A stretch of DNA of 64,000 bases from Pseudooceanicola pacificus (lineage in GTDB: Bacteria > Pseudomonadota > Alphaproteobacteria > Rhodobacterales > Rhodobacteraceae). Positions 41,400-50,808 of the stretch are shown piece after piece (position 1 is the first letter of the stretch; each line of letters starts with the position of its first letter). A program made the position numbers and the translations under genes. The stretch covers positions 186,001 through 250,000 of the forward strand of contig NZ_WNXQ01000005.1 of the NCBI RefSeq assembly GCF_009789075.1, read 5' to 3'. The notes below the pieces were generated by a model that was given only the letters and a program-made list of their open reading frames with translations, was not told the DNA's origin and did not search any database.

Positions 41400-42425
41400 A
41401 TGTCCCAGAGCGTGCCCCAGAGCTTTGCCACCCTTGACGATTTCCGCGCCGCGCTGGCCGCGCTGTCCGGTCCCTCGGACGCGGCCCGCGCGGGGGCCGC
41501 AGAGCGCAACGGCCAGCTGACCAAGCCGCCGGGTGCGCTTGGCCGGCTGGAGGATCTGGCCATCTGGTACGCCGCCTGGCGCGGCGATCCGCGCCCCGCG
41601 ATCACCATGCCCCAGGTCATTGTCTTTGCGGGCAATCACGGGGTGACGGCGCAGGGCGTTTCGGCCTTTCCCGCCGCGGTGACGGAACAGATGGTGCTGA
41701 ATTTCCGGGCCGGGGGCGCGGCGATCAACCAGCTGAGCAAGGCCGCCGGGGCGCGGATGGATGTGCATGCCCTGTCGCTGGACCGCCCGACCGCCGATTT
41801 CACCGAAAGCCCCGCGATGAGCGAGGCCGAACTGGCCGAGGCGCTGTCGGTCGGATGGGATGCGGTCGACCCGCAGGCCGACCTGCTGGTGACCGGCGAG
41901 ATGGGCATCGGCAACACGACCGCGGCGGCCGCCGTTGCAAATGCGCTGTACGGCGGGGCGGCCGAGGACTGGGTCGGGCGCGGCACCGGGGTCGATGACC
42001 ACGGGCTGGCGCTGAAGGCGCGGGTGGTGTCGGCCGGGGTCGCGCTGCATGGCGGCAAGGGCGACGGGATCGAGGTGCTGCGCCGCCTCGGCGGGCGCGA
42101 GCTGGCGGCGATGGCCGGGGCCATGGCCCGCGCGCGCAGCCTGCGCATCCCGGTGATCCTGGACGGGTTCATCTGCTGCGCCGCCGCCGCCTGCCTGGAG
42201 GCCGCAAGCGCCGGGGCGCTGGATCACGCGGTCGCGGGCCATGTGAGCGCCGAGTCCGCCCACGGCGCGCTGCTGGAGCGTCTCGGCAAGGCGCCGCTGC
42301 TGTCGCTGGGCATGCGGTTGGGCGAAGGCTCGGGCGCGGCGCTGGCGATCCCGGTGCTGAAGGGCGCGGTGGCCTGCCTGTCCGGCATGGCGACCTTTGC
42401 CGAGGCCGGGGTGTCGGACGGCTGA
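41400..42425 (+). CDS. cobT: Nicotinate-nucleotide--dimethylbenzimidazole phosphoribosyltransferase CobT
   Basis: A 341-residue enzyme. Features are [62 protein letters not shown] and the C-terminal catalytic glutamate E335 in [12 protein letters not shown]. It activates dimethylbenzimidazole to alpha-ribazole-5'-phosphate for cobalamin lower-ligand attachment. The ATG at 41400 matches the family N-terminus; the frame is open back to 41313 but overlaps cobS. About 245 GC-rich bases without recognisable content follow. Confidence 0.96.
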   Translation: MSQSVPQSFATLDDFRAALAALSGPSDAARAGAAERNGQLTKPPGALGRLEDLAIWYAAWRGDPRPAITMPQVIVFAGNHGVTAQGVSAFPAAVTEQMVLNFRAGGAAINQLSKAAGARMDVHALSLDRPTADFTESPAMSEAELAEALSVGWDAVDPQADLLVTGEMGIGNTTAAAAVANALYGGAAEDWVGRGTGVDDHGLALKARVVSAGVALHGGKGDGIEVLRRLGGRELAAMAGAMARARSLRIPVILDGFICCAAAACLEAASAGALDHAVAGHVSAESAHGALLERLGKAPLLSLGMRLGEGSGAALAIPVLKGAVACLSGMATFAEAGVSDG

Positions 42426-42670
42426 ACGGCGCTCGCCGCCGGCAGGGCCGGCGGCATCGCCCCGCCCACCGTCCCGTCCGGTGCCTGCGCCCGGCGGTGC
42501 GGGCGCATTGGCGAGGGGTGGATGGCGCGGCGGTCAGGCCTTGTCCCAGCGGATCGCGGTCCGCGTGTGGCCGAGGGGTGGCTCTGGCGGCGCGGGCCCC
42601 GGGGCAGGCCCGGGGCGTGTCGTTACAGGGTGCTATGGCTTGCGTCGGCAGCGCCAGGGCGGCGCGGCGG

Positions 42671-44539
42671 TCAGGCCACGTCCTTGCGGATCGTTGCGAG
42701 GGCGTTGGACAGGGCGCTTTCCAGGTCCTTCTCCAGCTCCTTGGCGCGCGCGATGTATTCCTCGTTCTTCGAGGCGGGGATCTCGGGATCCCAGAGCTCG
42801 GCCAGCTCGCGCACCGTGTGGCGGTCGTGCTGGTAGAAGGTGTGCTGCGCCTCTTTCGCCTCGTATTCCGTCAGGCCCATGCGTTCCAGCACGTAGCGCC
42901 CGGCGCGCAGCGAACTGTCGAACATCTCGCGCACGATGTCATCGGCCCCGGCCTGGTAAAGGCCGTAGACATGGGTCCGGTCATGGGCGCGGGCGACGAT
43001 GTGCAGGTCGGGCCGCTCGGCCCTGGCATAGTGCACCAGCCGCAGGACCGCGTCGGGGTCGTCCATCGCGGCCACCAGCACGCGGGCCTTGCCCAGCCCC
43101 GCGGCGCGCAGGATGTCGGGGCGGGTGGGATCGCCGAAATAGCCCTTCATCCCGAAGCGGCGCATCACCTCGACCGTGGCGACGTCGTGATCCAGCACCA
43201 CTGTCTTGAACCCGCTCGACACCACCAGCCGGTTCACCACCTGGCCGAACCGGCCGATGCCGGCGATGATCACCGGGCCGCCCTCGTCGATCTCGTCGGG
43301 TTCCTGCGCGATGCCGGCATCGGCGATGCGCCGCGACAGCAGGTCGTAGAGGATGAAGAACAGCGGCGTCAGCAGCATGGTCACGGCGATGGCCAGCAGC
43401 ACCTGTTCGGCCAGCCCGGCCGGCAGAACGTTGGTCTGGCGCGAGAACGAGACCAGCACGAAGCCGAATTCCCCCGCCTGCGCCAGCGACAGGGTAAAGA
43501 GCCACAGGTTGCGCCCGCGCAGCTTGAACATCCGGCCCAGCGGGTAGAGCACCGCGCCCTTCAGCACCATCAGCCCAAGCGCCATGCCCAGGATCAGCAG
43601 GGGTTCGGCCAGCAGCACGGTGAAGTTGATGCCGGCGCCCACGGTGATGAAGAAGAGGCCCAGAAGCAGGCCCTTGAACGGCTCGATATCCGATTCCAGC
43701 TCGTGCCGGAATTCGCTGTTGGCCAGAACCACCCCGGCGAGGAAGGTGCCGAGCGCGGGCGAGAGGCCGACCATGATCATCAGGAAGGCGATGCCGACGA
43801 CGATCAGCAGCGACAGGGCGGTGTACATCTCGGGCAGGCGCGCGATGTGGATGAAGTTGAACACCGGCCGCGTCAGGTAGGTGCCGGCCAGGATCACCAG
43901 CCCGACCGCGCCGAGGGTCACCAGCGTGACACCCCAGCCGGGCAGCCCCTCGACCAGCGACATCGAGGCATGGGCGGCGTCCTCGGCGTGGCCCAGCGAT
44001 CCGTCGGCGGCGATCTGGGGCATGGCGCCGATGGCCAGCAGCGGCAGCAGGGCCAGCATCGGGATCACCGCGATATCCTGCGTCAGCAGGACCGAGAAGG
44101 CCGAGCGCCCGCCCTGGGTCGTCATCAGGCGCTTTTCGTTCAGGGTCTGCAGCACGATGGCGGTCGAGGACAGCGCAAAGATCATGCCCACGGCCAGCGA
44201 GATCGACCAGGACTGGCCGATGGCGATCCCCACCACGGTGACCGCCAGGGTGGTGCCGACAACCTGCAGCCCGCCCAGGCCGATCAGCTTGTGCCGCATG
44301 TCCCAGAGCGCCCTGGGTTCCAGTTCCAGCCCGATGATGAACAGCATCATCACCACGCCGAATTCGGCGAAATGCTGCAGGTCCTCGGTTTCGCTTCCGA
44401 CCAGCCCCAGGACCGGGCCGATCACGATGCCGGCGAGCAGGTAGCCCAGCACCGACCCCAGCCCCAAACGGGATGCGATCGGCACCGCGATCACCGCCGC
44501 AAGCAGGTAGATCGTGGCCTGGTAGAGGAATCCGTCCAT
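42671..44539 (-). CDS. CPA2-family monovalent cation:proton antiporter (KefB/C-like) with RCK domain
   Basis: A 622-residue protein: 12-13 hydrophobic segments over the first 390 residues (YLLAGIVIGPVLGLV, MMLFIIGLELEPRALWDMR, and the LTQDIAVIPMLALLPLL segment carrying the exchanger aspartate). A cytoplasmic RCK/TrkA-N domain begins at about 425 (VIIAGIGRFGQVVNRLVVSSG). It resembles the glutathione-gated KefB/KefC potassium efflux systems. No KefF/KefG ancillary gene is adjacent. A single gene flanked by spacers of 245 and 189 bases. Confidence 0.92.
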   Translation of the reverse strand: MDGFLYQATIYLLAAVIAVPIASRLGLGSVLGYLLAGIVIGPVLGLVGSETEDLQHFAEFGVVMMLFIIGLELEPRALWDMRHKLIGLGGLQVVGTTLAVTVVGIAIGQSWSISLAVGMIFALSSTAIVLQTLNEKRLMTTQGGRSAFSVLLTQDIAVIPMLALLPLLAIGAMPQIAADGSLGHAEDAAHASMSLVEGLPGWGVTLVTLGAVGLVILAGTYLTRPVFNFIHIARLPEMYTALSLLIVVGIAFLMIMVGLSPALGTFLAGVVLANSEFRHELESDIEPFKGLLLGLFFITVGAGINFTVLLAEPLLILGMALGLMVLKGAVLYPLGRMFKLRGRNLWLFTLSLAQAGEFGFVLVSFSRQTNVLPAGLAEQVLLAIAVTMLLTPLFFILYDLLSRRIADAGIAQEPDEIDEGGPVIIAGIGRFGQVVNRLVVSSGFKTVVLDHDVATVEVMRRFGMKGYFGDPTRPDILRAAGLGKARVLVAAMDDPDAVLRLVHYARAERPDLHIVARAHDRTHVYGLYQAGADDIVREMFDSSLRAGRYVLERMGLTEYEAKEAQHTFYQHDRHTVRELAELWDPEIPASKNEEYIARAKELEKDLESALSNALATIRKDVA

Positions 44540-44728
44540 TCGAGTGTCCCGTCGGGTGCTGGGCCGGTCAGGGGGCGGCGGGCCCCGCGGCTGGGTGAGG
44601 TCGGCGGCCCCCGCTGGCCGGGGGCCGGTCTGGCTGGGGCGGGCAGGGCCCCGGGGCGTCTGTGCGGGCCCTGGCGGGCCTGCGAAGTCTGGGCGGGCCT
44701 CGCGGCGAGGCCCCTGGGAACGGCCCGC

Positions 44729-45184
44729 CTACATCGGCAGCGGCGCGTCCTGTTTGAACTGGTCCATCACGATCTGGCTTTGCACCCGGGTCACCGCGCG
44801 GTGCGGCAGAAGGACCTCGTGGATCAGCCGGTTCAGTGCGGCCAGGTCGGCGCAGTACACCCGCAGAAGATAATCCGCTTCGCCGGTCAAGGTCCACGCG
44901 CTGGTGATCTCGGGCCGGGTCGAGACGAGCCGCGCGAATTCGCGGCTCTGCTCCGGTCCGTGCGTGCCCAGCTGGACCTGAACGAAGGCCTGGATCGCCA
45001 GACCCAGCCGCGTCGGATCGAGACGGGCGTTATAGCCGGTGATGATGCCGTCGCCTTCGAGCTTCTGCCGCCTGCGCCCGGCCTGGCTGGGCGAGAGGTG
45101 GAGCAGCTCTCCCAGCTCCTGCGCGGTGAGATGCGCGTTCTTTTGCAGTGCCGCCAGCAGGCGGATATCCATTTCGTCCAGCAT
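44729..45184 (-). CDS. Lrp/AsnC-family transcriptional regulator
   Basis: A 151-residue protein with an N-terminal helix-turn-helix (MLDEMDIRLLAALQKNAHLTAQELGELLHLSPSQAGRRRQKLEGDGIITGY) and a C-terminal RAM ligand-binding domain (SAWTLTGEADYLLRVYCADLAALNRLIHEVLLP). The ATG at 45184 fits the family; an upstream extension to 45298 is open but would invade the promoter region. Divergent from the 4-hydroxyphenylpyruvate dioxygenase gene and so a likely tyrosine or phenylalanine-responsive regulator of it. Confidence 0.93.
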   Translation of the reverse strand: MLDEMDIRLLAALQKNAHLTAQELGELLHLSPSQAGRRRQKLEGDGIITGYNARLDPTRLGLAIQAFVQVQLGTHGPEQSREFARLVSTRPEITSAWTLTGEADYLLRVYCADLAALNRLIHEVLLPHRAVTRVQSQIVMDQFKQDAPLPM

Positions 45185-45251
45185 ATGCGGGATCCTCGCG
45201 TGGTGCCAGCCTTTCGGTGCGGGAAACCCGCAGGAATGGGTCGTTTCTGCC

Positions 45252-45298
45252 TTGTGAATGCGCAAAACTCCAGTGGCTTGTGCGGTAGACTGGCACAA
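45252..45298. promoter_or_regulatory. Pair of Lrp-like inverted repeats upstream of hppD
   Basis: TTGTGC (45278-45283), 9 bases, GCACAA (45293-45298) forms a perfect 6-bp-arm palindrome. TTGTGAATGCGCAA (45252-45265) is a near palindrome with the same outer TTG/CAA. They lie 24-70 bases before the dioxygenase start in the 137-base divergent region, as expected for the neighbouring Lrp protein. Confidence 0.5.
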
Positions 45299-45321
45299 AC
45301 GCGCTGAACAGGAGATGACTC

Positions 45322-46416
45322 ATGGGTCCATTCCCGCACGATGCCCCGAAATCGACCATCACCGCCGAGAACCCCGCCGGCACGGATGGCTTCGAATTTG
45401 TCGAATTCGCCCATCCCGAACCCGAGGAGCTGCGCCAGCTTTTCGCGCGCATGGGGTACGAGCTGACGGGCCGTCACAAGACCCGGGATATCGAGCTCTG
45501 GCAGCAGGGCGACATCACCTATCTGCTGAACGCCGAGCCCGACAGCCATGCCGCCCGCTTCATCGCGGAACACGGCCCCTGTGCCCCGTCGATGGGCTGG
45601 CGCGTGGTCGATGCGCAGCATGCCTATGACCATGCGGTGAAGAATGGGGCCGAGCCCTACGACGGCCCCGGCAAGGCGATGGACGTGCCCGCCATCGTCG
45701 GCATCGGCGGTTCGCTGATCTATTTCATCGAGGAGTATTACGAGACCTCGCCCTACAACCGCGAATTCGACTGGCTGCGCCAGTCCAAGCCCGAGGGCGT
45801 GGGGTTCTATTACCTCGATCACCTGACGCACAATGTGCACAAGGGGAACATGGACACCTGGTTCCGCTTCTACGGCGACCTGTTCAACTTTCGCGAAATC
45901 CGCTTCTTCGACATCGCGGGCAAGTTCACCGGGCTGTTCAGCCGGGCGCTGACCTCGCCCTGCGGGCGCATCCGCATCCCGATCAACGAGGATCGGGGAG
46001 AGACCGGCCAGATCGTGGCCTATCTGAAGAAATACAACGGCGAGGGGATCCAGCACATCGCCGTCGGCGCGCGCAACATCTATGACGCCACCGACGCGAT
46101 TGCCGAGAAGGGCGTGCAGTTCATGCCCGGGCCGCCGGACACCTATTACGACCTGTCCTTCGACCGGGTGAGCGGGCATAGCGAACCCGTGGACCGGATG
46201 AAACGCCACGGCATCCTGATCGACGGCGAGGGCGTGCTGGACGGGGGCGAGACCAAGATCCTGCTGCAGATCTTCTCGAAAACCGTGATCGGACCGATCT
46301 TCTTCGAGTTCATCCAGCGCAAGGGCGACGACGGCTTTGGCGAGGGCAACTTCAAGGCGCTGTTCGAGTCGATCGAGGCCGAGCAGATCGCCAACGGAGA
46401 GCTCGCCGCCGAGTGA
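45322..46416 (+). CDS. hppD: 4-Hydroxyphenylpyruvate dioxygenase
   Basis: A 364-residue non-haem iron dioxygenase of the vicinal-oxygen-chelate fold. Iron ligands by family pattern: H167 (YLDHLTHNV), H245 (GIQHIAVGA) and E329 (IFFEFIQRKG); the C-terminal GDDGFGEGNFKALFESIE is diagnostic. It converts 4-hydroxyphenylpyruvate to homogentisate in tyrosine catabolism. Start ATG 45322 with AGGAGATGACTC upstream. The later pathway genes (homogentisate dioxygenase, maleylacetoacetate isomerase, fumarylacetoacetase) are not in the window. Confidence 0.97.
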   Translation: MGPFPHDAPKSTITAENPAGTDGFEFVEFAHPEPEELRQLFARMGYELTGRHKTRDIELWQQGDITYLLNAEPDSHAARFIAEHGPCAPSMGWRVVDAQHAYDHAVKNGAEPYDGPGKAMDVPAIVGIGGSLIYFIEEYYETSPYNREFDWLRQSKPEGVGFYYLDHLTHNVHKGNMDTWFRFYGDLFNFREIRFFDIAGKFTGLFSRALTSPCGRIRIPINEDRGETGQIVAYLKKYNGEGIQHIAVGARNIYDATDAIAEKGVQFMPGPPDTYYDLSFDRVSGHSEPVDRMKRHGILIDGEGVLDGGETKILLQIFSKTVIGPIFFEFIQRKGDDGFGEGNFKALFESIEAEQIANGELAAE

Positions 46417-46437
46417 GTCACCCGCCCCGGCCGGGCC

Positions 46438-47721
46438 TCAGAAGCCGCTCAGCCGGGGCAGCCAGGTCGACAGGGCCGGCACGAAGGTGATCACCATCAG
46501 CGACAGGAAGAGCGCCACGAAGAAGGGCGGCATCTCGCGGATCAGCGTCGAGGGTTTGATCCGCATGGTCGAGGAGACGACGAAGATCAGGCTGCCCACC
46601 GGCGGCGTGGTCAGGCCCAGCGTCAGGTTCACGATCACCACGATGGCGAAGTGATCCGGCGCGATCCCCAGGGCCGAGGCGATCGGCGCCAGGATCGGCA
46701 CCAGGATCATCACCCCTGGCAGCGGGTCCATGAACAGCCCGAAGATCAGCAGCAGCAGGTTCACCGCCAGCAGGAAGACGATGGGCGACAGGTCCCAGGC
46801 GATGATCGTCTGGGCCAGGAACTGCGGGATACCCTCGATGATCAGGATCCAGGCAAAGGCCCGCGCCGCACCCAGGATCAGCAGCACCGCCCCCGCCGTC
46901 AGCGCCGCGCGCAGCACGATGGCGGGCAGGTCGCGCAGGCGCAGCGAGCGATAGACCGCCATGCCCACGACCAGCGCGTAGAAGACGGCGATGACCGAGG
47001 CCTCGGTCGGGGTGAAGATGCCGAAGCGGATGCCGCCGACAATCAGCACGATCAGCAGCAGGGCCGGGATGGCATAGATGAAAATCCGCAGGATATCGCG
47101 CAGCGGCGGCATCGGCGCGCCGCTGGCATAGCCGCGCCGGTGGCTCACCCGGGCGTTGGCCAGCAGCACCATCGCGGTGATCAGCAGGCCCGGCAGCACC
47201 CCCGCCATGAAGAGCGAGCCGACCGAGACCGCCTGATCCTGCATCGCGTAGATGATCATGGTGATCGACGGCGGGATGATCGGCCCCACGACGGAACTGG
47301 CGATGGTCAGCGCCCCGGCATAGGCGCGGTCATAACCGCCGCGTTCCATCATCCGGATCATCATCGTGCCGGGGCCCGCCGCATCGGCCAGCGCGCTGCC
47401 CGAGATGCCGGCGAACATGGCGGAACTGACCACATTGGCATGGCCCAGCCCGCCCTTGAGGTGACCGACCAGCGATTGCGCCAGCCGCAGCAGCGCCATC
47501 GTGACCGCGCCGCCGGTCATGATCTCGGCCGCGAGGATGAAGAAGGGCACCGCCAGCAGGGGAAAGCTGTCGAGCCCGGCGAACATCTCCTTCACCACCA
47601 CGAGGTGCGGATAGGACGAGCCGAAGCTGAGCGCGATGAAGACCGAGATCGCCATGGCAAAGGCGACGGGCAGGCCAAGCGCCAGCAGGACGAAGAGGGC
47701 GGGAAAGAGGATCTCAGCCAT
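46438..47721 (-). CDS. TRAP transporter large permease (DctM)
   Basis: A 427-residue membrane protein with about 12 segments. Family markers are the N-terminal LALGLPVAFAMAISVFIAL, NVVSSAMFAGISGSALADAAGPGTMMI and IASSVVGPIIPPSITMIIYA. It forms the sodium- or proton-coupled channel of a TRAP uptake system. Overlaps the small permease gene by 8 bases. The substrate is unknown; it converges on the hppD gene with only 21 bases between, but that is no evidence for an aromatic substrate. Confidence 0.95.
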   Translation of the reverse strand: MAEILFPALFVLLALGLPVAFAMAISVFIALSFGSSYPHLVVVKEMFAGLDSFPLLAVPFFILAAEIMTGGAVTMALLRLAQSLVGHLKGGLGHANVVSSAMFAGISGSALADAAGPGTMMIRMMERGGYDRAYAGALTIASSVVGPIIPPSITMIIYAMQDQAVSVGSLFMAGVLPGLLITAMVLLANARVSHRRGYASGAPMPPLRDILRIFIYAIPALLLIVLIVGGIRFGIFTPTEASVIAVFYALVVGMAVYRSLRLRDLPAIVLRAALTAGAVLLILGAARAFAWILIIEGIPQFLAQTIIAWDLSPIVFLLAVNLLLLIFGLFMDPLPGVMILVPILAPIASALGIAPDHFAIVVIVNLTLGLTTPPVGSLIFVVSSTMRIKPSTLIREMPPFFVALFLSLMVITFVPALSTWLPRLSGF

Positions 47722-48241
47722 TGGCCCCGCCCGGCAGGGTCGCCGTGCCCCCCTCTGCGTCGTCCAGCCGCTTGTAGCTGCCCGCAGTGATGAAGGGCCG
47801 CGCGATCAGCAGCAGGTGCAGGATCAGCAGCGAGAAGCCGACCGGCATGGCGGCATAGACATAAAGGAACGGCAGGCGCAGGGCCGGGGTCACCTGGTAC
47901 TGCATGCGCTGCGCATATTGATAGCCGACCTGCACCATGAAGCCGAAAAAGACCAGCAGCCCCAGCACGATGGCGGCGCGCATGATCTTTTGCCCGGTTG
48001 CGGGCAGGGCGTCCTGCAGGTTGGTGATGGCGACATGGCCGCCGGTGCGCAGGACCAGCCCGGCGCCGCCGAAGGTCATCCAGATCATCAGGTAGCGCGC
48101 GGCCTCGTCCGCCCAGGGCAGGGAATGCGAGGTGGTGTAGCGCAGCGTGATATTGGTGCCGACGATGAGGGCCATCGCCGAAAGCATCGCGATCAGCGCC
48201 CAGCCGTTCAGCGTGACGAAAGCGGTTTCCAGCCTTTTCAA
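47714..48241 (-). CDS. TRAP transporter small permease (DctQ)
   Basis: A 175-residue protein with four predicted membrane segments and the DctQ features NITLRYTTSHSLPWADEAARYLMIWMTFGGAGLVLRTGGHVAI. The only start giving a full-length protein is a TTG at 48241, without a strong ribosome site; the next in-frame ATG is after 18 codons and would shorten the first segment. It follows the binding-protein gene after a 10-bp hairpin. Confidence 0.88.
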   Translation of the reverse strand: MKRLETAFVTLNGWALIAMLSAMALIVGTNITLRYTTSHSLPWADEAARYLMIWMTFGGAGLVLRTGGHVAITNLQDALPATGQKIMRAAIVLGLLVFFGFMVQVGYQYAQRMQYQVTPALRLPFLYVYAAMPVGFSLLILHLLLIARPFITAGSYKRLDDAEGGTATLPGGANG

Positions 48242-48260
48242 GACACGGCCCCGGGACAGG

Positions 48261-48285
48261 CGCCGGCGCCACGGGGGCGCCGGCG
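48261..48285 (-). promoter_or_regulatory. Intercistronic hairpin after the TRAP binding-protein gene
   Basis: Perfect 10-bp inverted repeat CGCCGGCGCC / GGCGCCGGCG with a 5-base loop. It fills most of the 52 bases between the binding-protein stop and the small permease start. No T-run follows. Probably an mRNA-stabilising or attenuating element. Confidence 0.65.
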
Positions 48286-48293
48286 GCGGTGGT

Positions 48294-49274
48294 TCACTGG
48301 AACGACACGATCGACTCGACCAGGTCCTGGCCGTAGGTCTTGTAATAGCCCTCGTAGGCCGACTTGATCGAGGCCTGGAACTCGGCCTTTTCCTCGGGCG
48401 AGAGGGCGTTGACCTCCATCCCGCGCGCCTTCAGCGTCTCGACGCCGGTGGTCTCGACATTGTCGACGAAGCCGCGTATGGCGACCACGGCCTCGGCCGC
48501 GGCGGTGTCGAAGGCGGCCTTCTGTGCGTCGCTCAGCCCGTCCCAGAAGGGTTTCGAAACCAGCAGGATGGCGGGCGAATAGACATGGCCCGACAGGGTC
48601 AGGTACTTCTGCACCTCGTTCAGCTTGACCGAGACGATCACCGACAGCGGGTTTTCCTGCCCGTCGATCACGCCCTGCTGGAGCGAGGAGATCACCTCGG
48701 GCCAGGCCATTGGGGTCGGGGCCGCGCCCATGGCGTTGAAGGCCGCCAGGTGCACCGGGTTTTCCATCGTCCGGATCTTCAGCCCCGCGACATCGGCGGG
48801 GGTGTGGATCGGGTTGCGGTTGTTGGTGATGTGGCGGAAGCCCTGTTCGCCCCAAGCCAGGCCATGCAGGCCGACATTGTCGAACTTGGCCAGGATCTCC
48901 TGCCCGATGGGCCCGTCCAGCACCGCGCGGGCATGGGTCAGGTCACGGAACAGGAAGGGGATGTCGAAGACCCCGGTATCGGGGACGAAGTTCGCCAGGG
49001 TGCCGGAGGAGACGATGGTCGCCTCGATCGTGCCCAGTTGCAGGCCCTCGATCACCTCGCGCTCGCCGCCCAGGCCGGACGAGGGGAAGTGGGTGAAGGT
49101 GAAGTCGTCGCCGGTTTCGGCGGTCACGACTTCCTCGAATTTCTTGGCCGCGACGCCGTAATGGCTGTCAGGCGCCAGCGCATAGCCGATCTTGACCTCG
49201 GTCTGTGCGACGGCGGGGGTGCCAAGCGCCACGATGGCCCCGACAAATGTCAGGGCACGAATTGGGTATGTCAT
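48294..49274 (-). CDS. TRAP transporter substrate-binding protein (DctP)
   Basis: A 326-residue periplasmic protein. Signal peptide MTYPIRALTFVGAIVALGTP is followed by probable cleavage after AVA. The mature part starts EVKIGYALAPDSHYGVAAKKFEEVV. GLKIRTMENPVHLAAFNAMGAAPTPMAWPEVISSLQQGVIDGQENP is the diagnostic DctP segment, with the conserved arginine (R in KIRTM) that binds the substrate carboxylate. Start ATG 49274 has GGAGG 6 bases upstream. A carboxylate substrate is likely from that arginine; the exact compound is unknown. Confidence 0.95.
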   Translation of the reverse strand: MTYPIRALTFVGAIVALGTPAVAQTEVKIGYALAPDSHYGVAAKKFEEVVTAETGDDFTFTHFPSSGLGGEREVIEGLQLGTIEATIVSSGTLANFVPDTGVFDIPFLFRDLTHARAVLDGPIGQEILAKFDNVGLHGLAWGEQGFRHITNNRNPIHTPADVAGLKIRTMENPVHLAAFNAMGAAPTPMAWPEVISSLQQGVIDGQENPLSVIVSVKLNEVQKYLTLSGHVYSPAILLVSKPFWDGLSDAQKAAFDTAAAEAVVAIRGFVDNVETTGVETLKARGMEVNALSPEEKAEFQASIKSAYEGYYKTYGQDLVESIVSFQ

Positions 49275-49698
49275 TGCGATCCTCCCGTAATGCAAGGATT
49301 AGCTACACAGGCGCGAAATGGGTTACAACCCCGGCCGCGCAGACCCCGGAGGTTGCGGCACGCGGCGTGGCCGGGGCTGGTGTCGCCGCCGCGCCCCGGT
49401 TGCAGAGGGGCGATATCGGCGGGGACTGCGCGGGTTGGAGGGTGGCAAAGCCACCGCGGCCGGGCCGGACAGGGCGATGCCGGAGGCACCGGTGCCGTGA
49501 TGCGGCGGGACCCGGGGCGCGCCCATGCCACTGTGCCCCGTCGCGCCGCGGGCGCTGGCGCGACGGGGGGCCGTCCTGACGTGGCGCGGATGTGTGGCTG
49601 GGGCAGCGGCCGACCCGTGCCACCGGAGGGCGCCGGGAGGTGTCGGGGCCGCGATGATCCGCGCGCGGGCGCGCGGTGTCGCCGGGGGGAGGGGGCCG
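49275..49698. other. Long gene-free interval upstream of the TRAP operon
   Basis: About 424 GC-rich bases (extending to the block repeat at 49699) with no supported gene. The first 60 bases before the TRAP binding protein hold the only AT-richer patch. There TTGTAA, 17 bases, TAGCTA on the minus strand is a weak promoter candidate that I do not assign. Confidence 0.4.
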
Positions 49699-49800
49699 GT
49701 CTATCCGTTATTTGCAGTGCCCCTGCCGCGCAACGTGGCGGCCAGGTGAGGCATCGCCCCCGTTACCCGGGGACAGTGCAAAGTGCGGAGGTGGGAGGGG
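49699..49800 (-). repeat. 100-bp intergenic block repeat, copy C (inverted)
   Basis: Read on the minus strand it gives the same landmark order as the blocks at 4967-5176: CCTCCCACCTCCGCACTTTG, a short C/G hairpin (CCCCGGG...CGGGGG), GATGCCTCACCTGGCCGCC, GGGGCACTGC and a final TAGAC. As with copy A, it lies directly next to a structured repeat (copy 6), so the two elements travel as a unit. Confidence 0.8.
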
Positions 49801-49859
49801 GCGCTGCCCCCGTCCGCGCTGTGCGCGGACTCCCCCGGGATATTTCGGGCCAGAGGAAG
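49797..49859 (-). repeat. Structured intergenic repeat, copy 6 (inverted)
   Basis: Core at 49828-49859 (minus strand: CTTCCTCTGG, CCCGAAATATCCC). Stem I is GTCCGCGC (49812-49819) / GCGCGGAC (49823-49830) with a TGT loop on plus (ACA on minus). Stem II is GGGGGC (49797-49802) / GCCCCC (49806-49811). It lies just downstream of the fpr gene. Confidence 0.87.
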
Positions 49860-49900
49860 CGGGCGGGGCGGGGAGCCGGGGCGGGGCCGGCGCCCTGCGT

Positions 49901-50749
49901 TCAGCCGACGAAGGCCTTTTCGACCACGTATTCCAGCGGCTCGGAATTGGCGCCTTCGCGCAGGCCGTGGCTTTCGAGGATTTCCTTGATCTCGACGTTC
50001 AGGCCCATCGAGCCGCAGACCATCGCGCGGTCGTGCTCGGGCCCGAAATCGTCGATGCCGAGGTCGCGGAACAGCTCTCCGGAGCGGAGCAGGTCGGTGA
50101 CCCGGCCCATCTTGGGGCTCTGCTCGCGGGTGGTCGTGGGGTAGTAGACAAGCTTGTCCAGCCCGTCGCCCAGCAACTCCCGCATCATCTCGTCGCTGCG
50201 CAGGCTGTCGACCAGCTGGCGGCCGTATTCCAGATCCTTCACCTCGCGGCAGGTGTGGGTCAGGATGATCCGGTCGTAAAGCTCGTAGGTCTCGGGGTCG
50301 CGGATCAGCGAGGCAAAGGGCGCGATCCCGGTGCCGGTGGCGAAGAACCAGCAGCGTTTGCCCGGCAGCAGGGCGTCATGCACCAGCGTGCCCACGGGCT
50401 TGGGCCGCAGGATCACCTGATCGCCCGGCTGGATATGCTGCAGCCTGGAGGTCAGCGGCCCGTCCTGCACCTTGATCGAGTAGAATTCCAGCTCTTCGTC
50501 CCAGGAGGGCGAAGCGATGGAATAGGCGCGCAGCAGCGGTTTCTGCTTGCCCGTCTTGGGGTCCGGATCGCCCATCAGGCCGATCATCACGAATTCGCCC
50601 GAGCGGAAGCGCAGCGAGGCCGGCCGGGTCACGCGGAAAGAAAACAGCGTGTCGGTCCAGTGCTTTACCGCCGTGACGGTCTGGGCGTCGGGCAGGGTCG
50701 GGACTTTCGGTGCGTCGGCTTTGGTGTCGGTCACGGCAAGCTCGGTCAT
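49901..50749 (-). CDS. fpr: Ferredoxin--NADP(+) reductase
   Basis: A 282-residue flavoprotein. FAD-binding motif RAYSIASPSWDE, NADP-binding motif FFATGTGIAPFASLIRDP, and a C-terminal VVEKAFVG tail typical of the bacterial Fpr group. It moves electrons between NADPH and ferredoxin; placed after the cys genes it can supply reduced ferredoxin to the sulfite reductase encoded upstream. ATG 50749 chosen over 50779 because it fits the family; the ribosome site (GGAAAGAAA) is weak. 59 bases separate it from the DUF934 gene, so it may also have its own promoter. Confidence 0.94.
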   Translation of the reverse strand: MTELAVTDTKADAPKVPTLPDAQTVTAVKHWTDTLFSFRVTRPASLRFRSGEFVMIGLMGDPDPKTGKQKPLLRAYSIASPSWDEELEFYSIKVQDGPLTSRLQHIQPGDQVILRPKPVGTLVHDALLPGKRCWFFATGTGIAPFASLIRDPETYELYDRIILTHTCREVKDLEYGRQLVDSLRSDEMMRELLGDGLDKLVYYPTTTREQSPKMGRVTDLLRSGELFRDLGIDDFGPEHDRAMVCGSMGLNVEIKEILESHGLREGANSEPLEYVVEKAFVG

Positions 50750-50808
50750 GGTTTCTTTCCGGGGCGTACCCTCTAGCATAATCGTTTGTGTGCAAACTAT
50801 CCAGTGGT

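Noticed and set aside
49254..49325. TTGTAA-N17-TAGCTA as promoter of the TRAP operon (minus strand).
   Set aside because: The -10 candidate matches only 2 of 6 positions; too weak to call.
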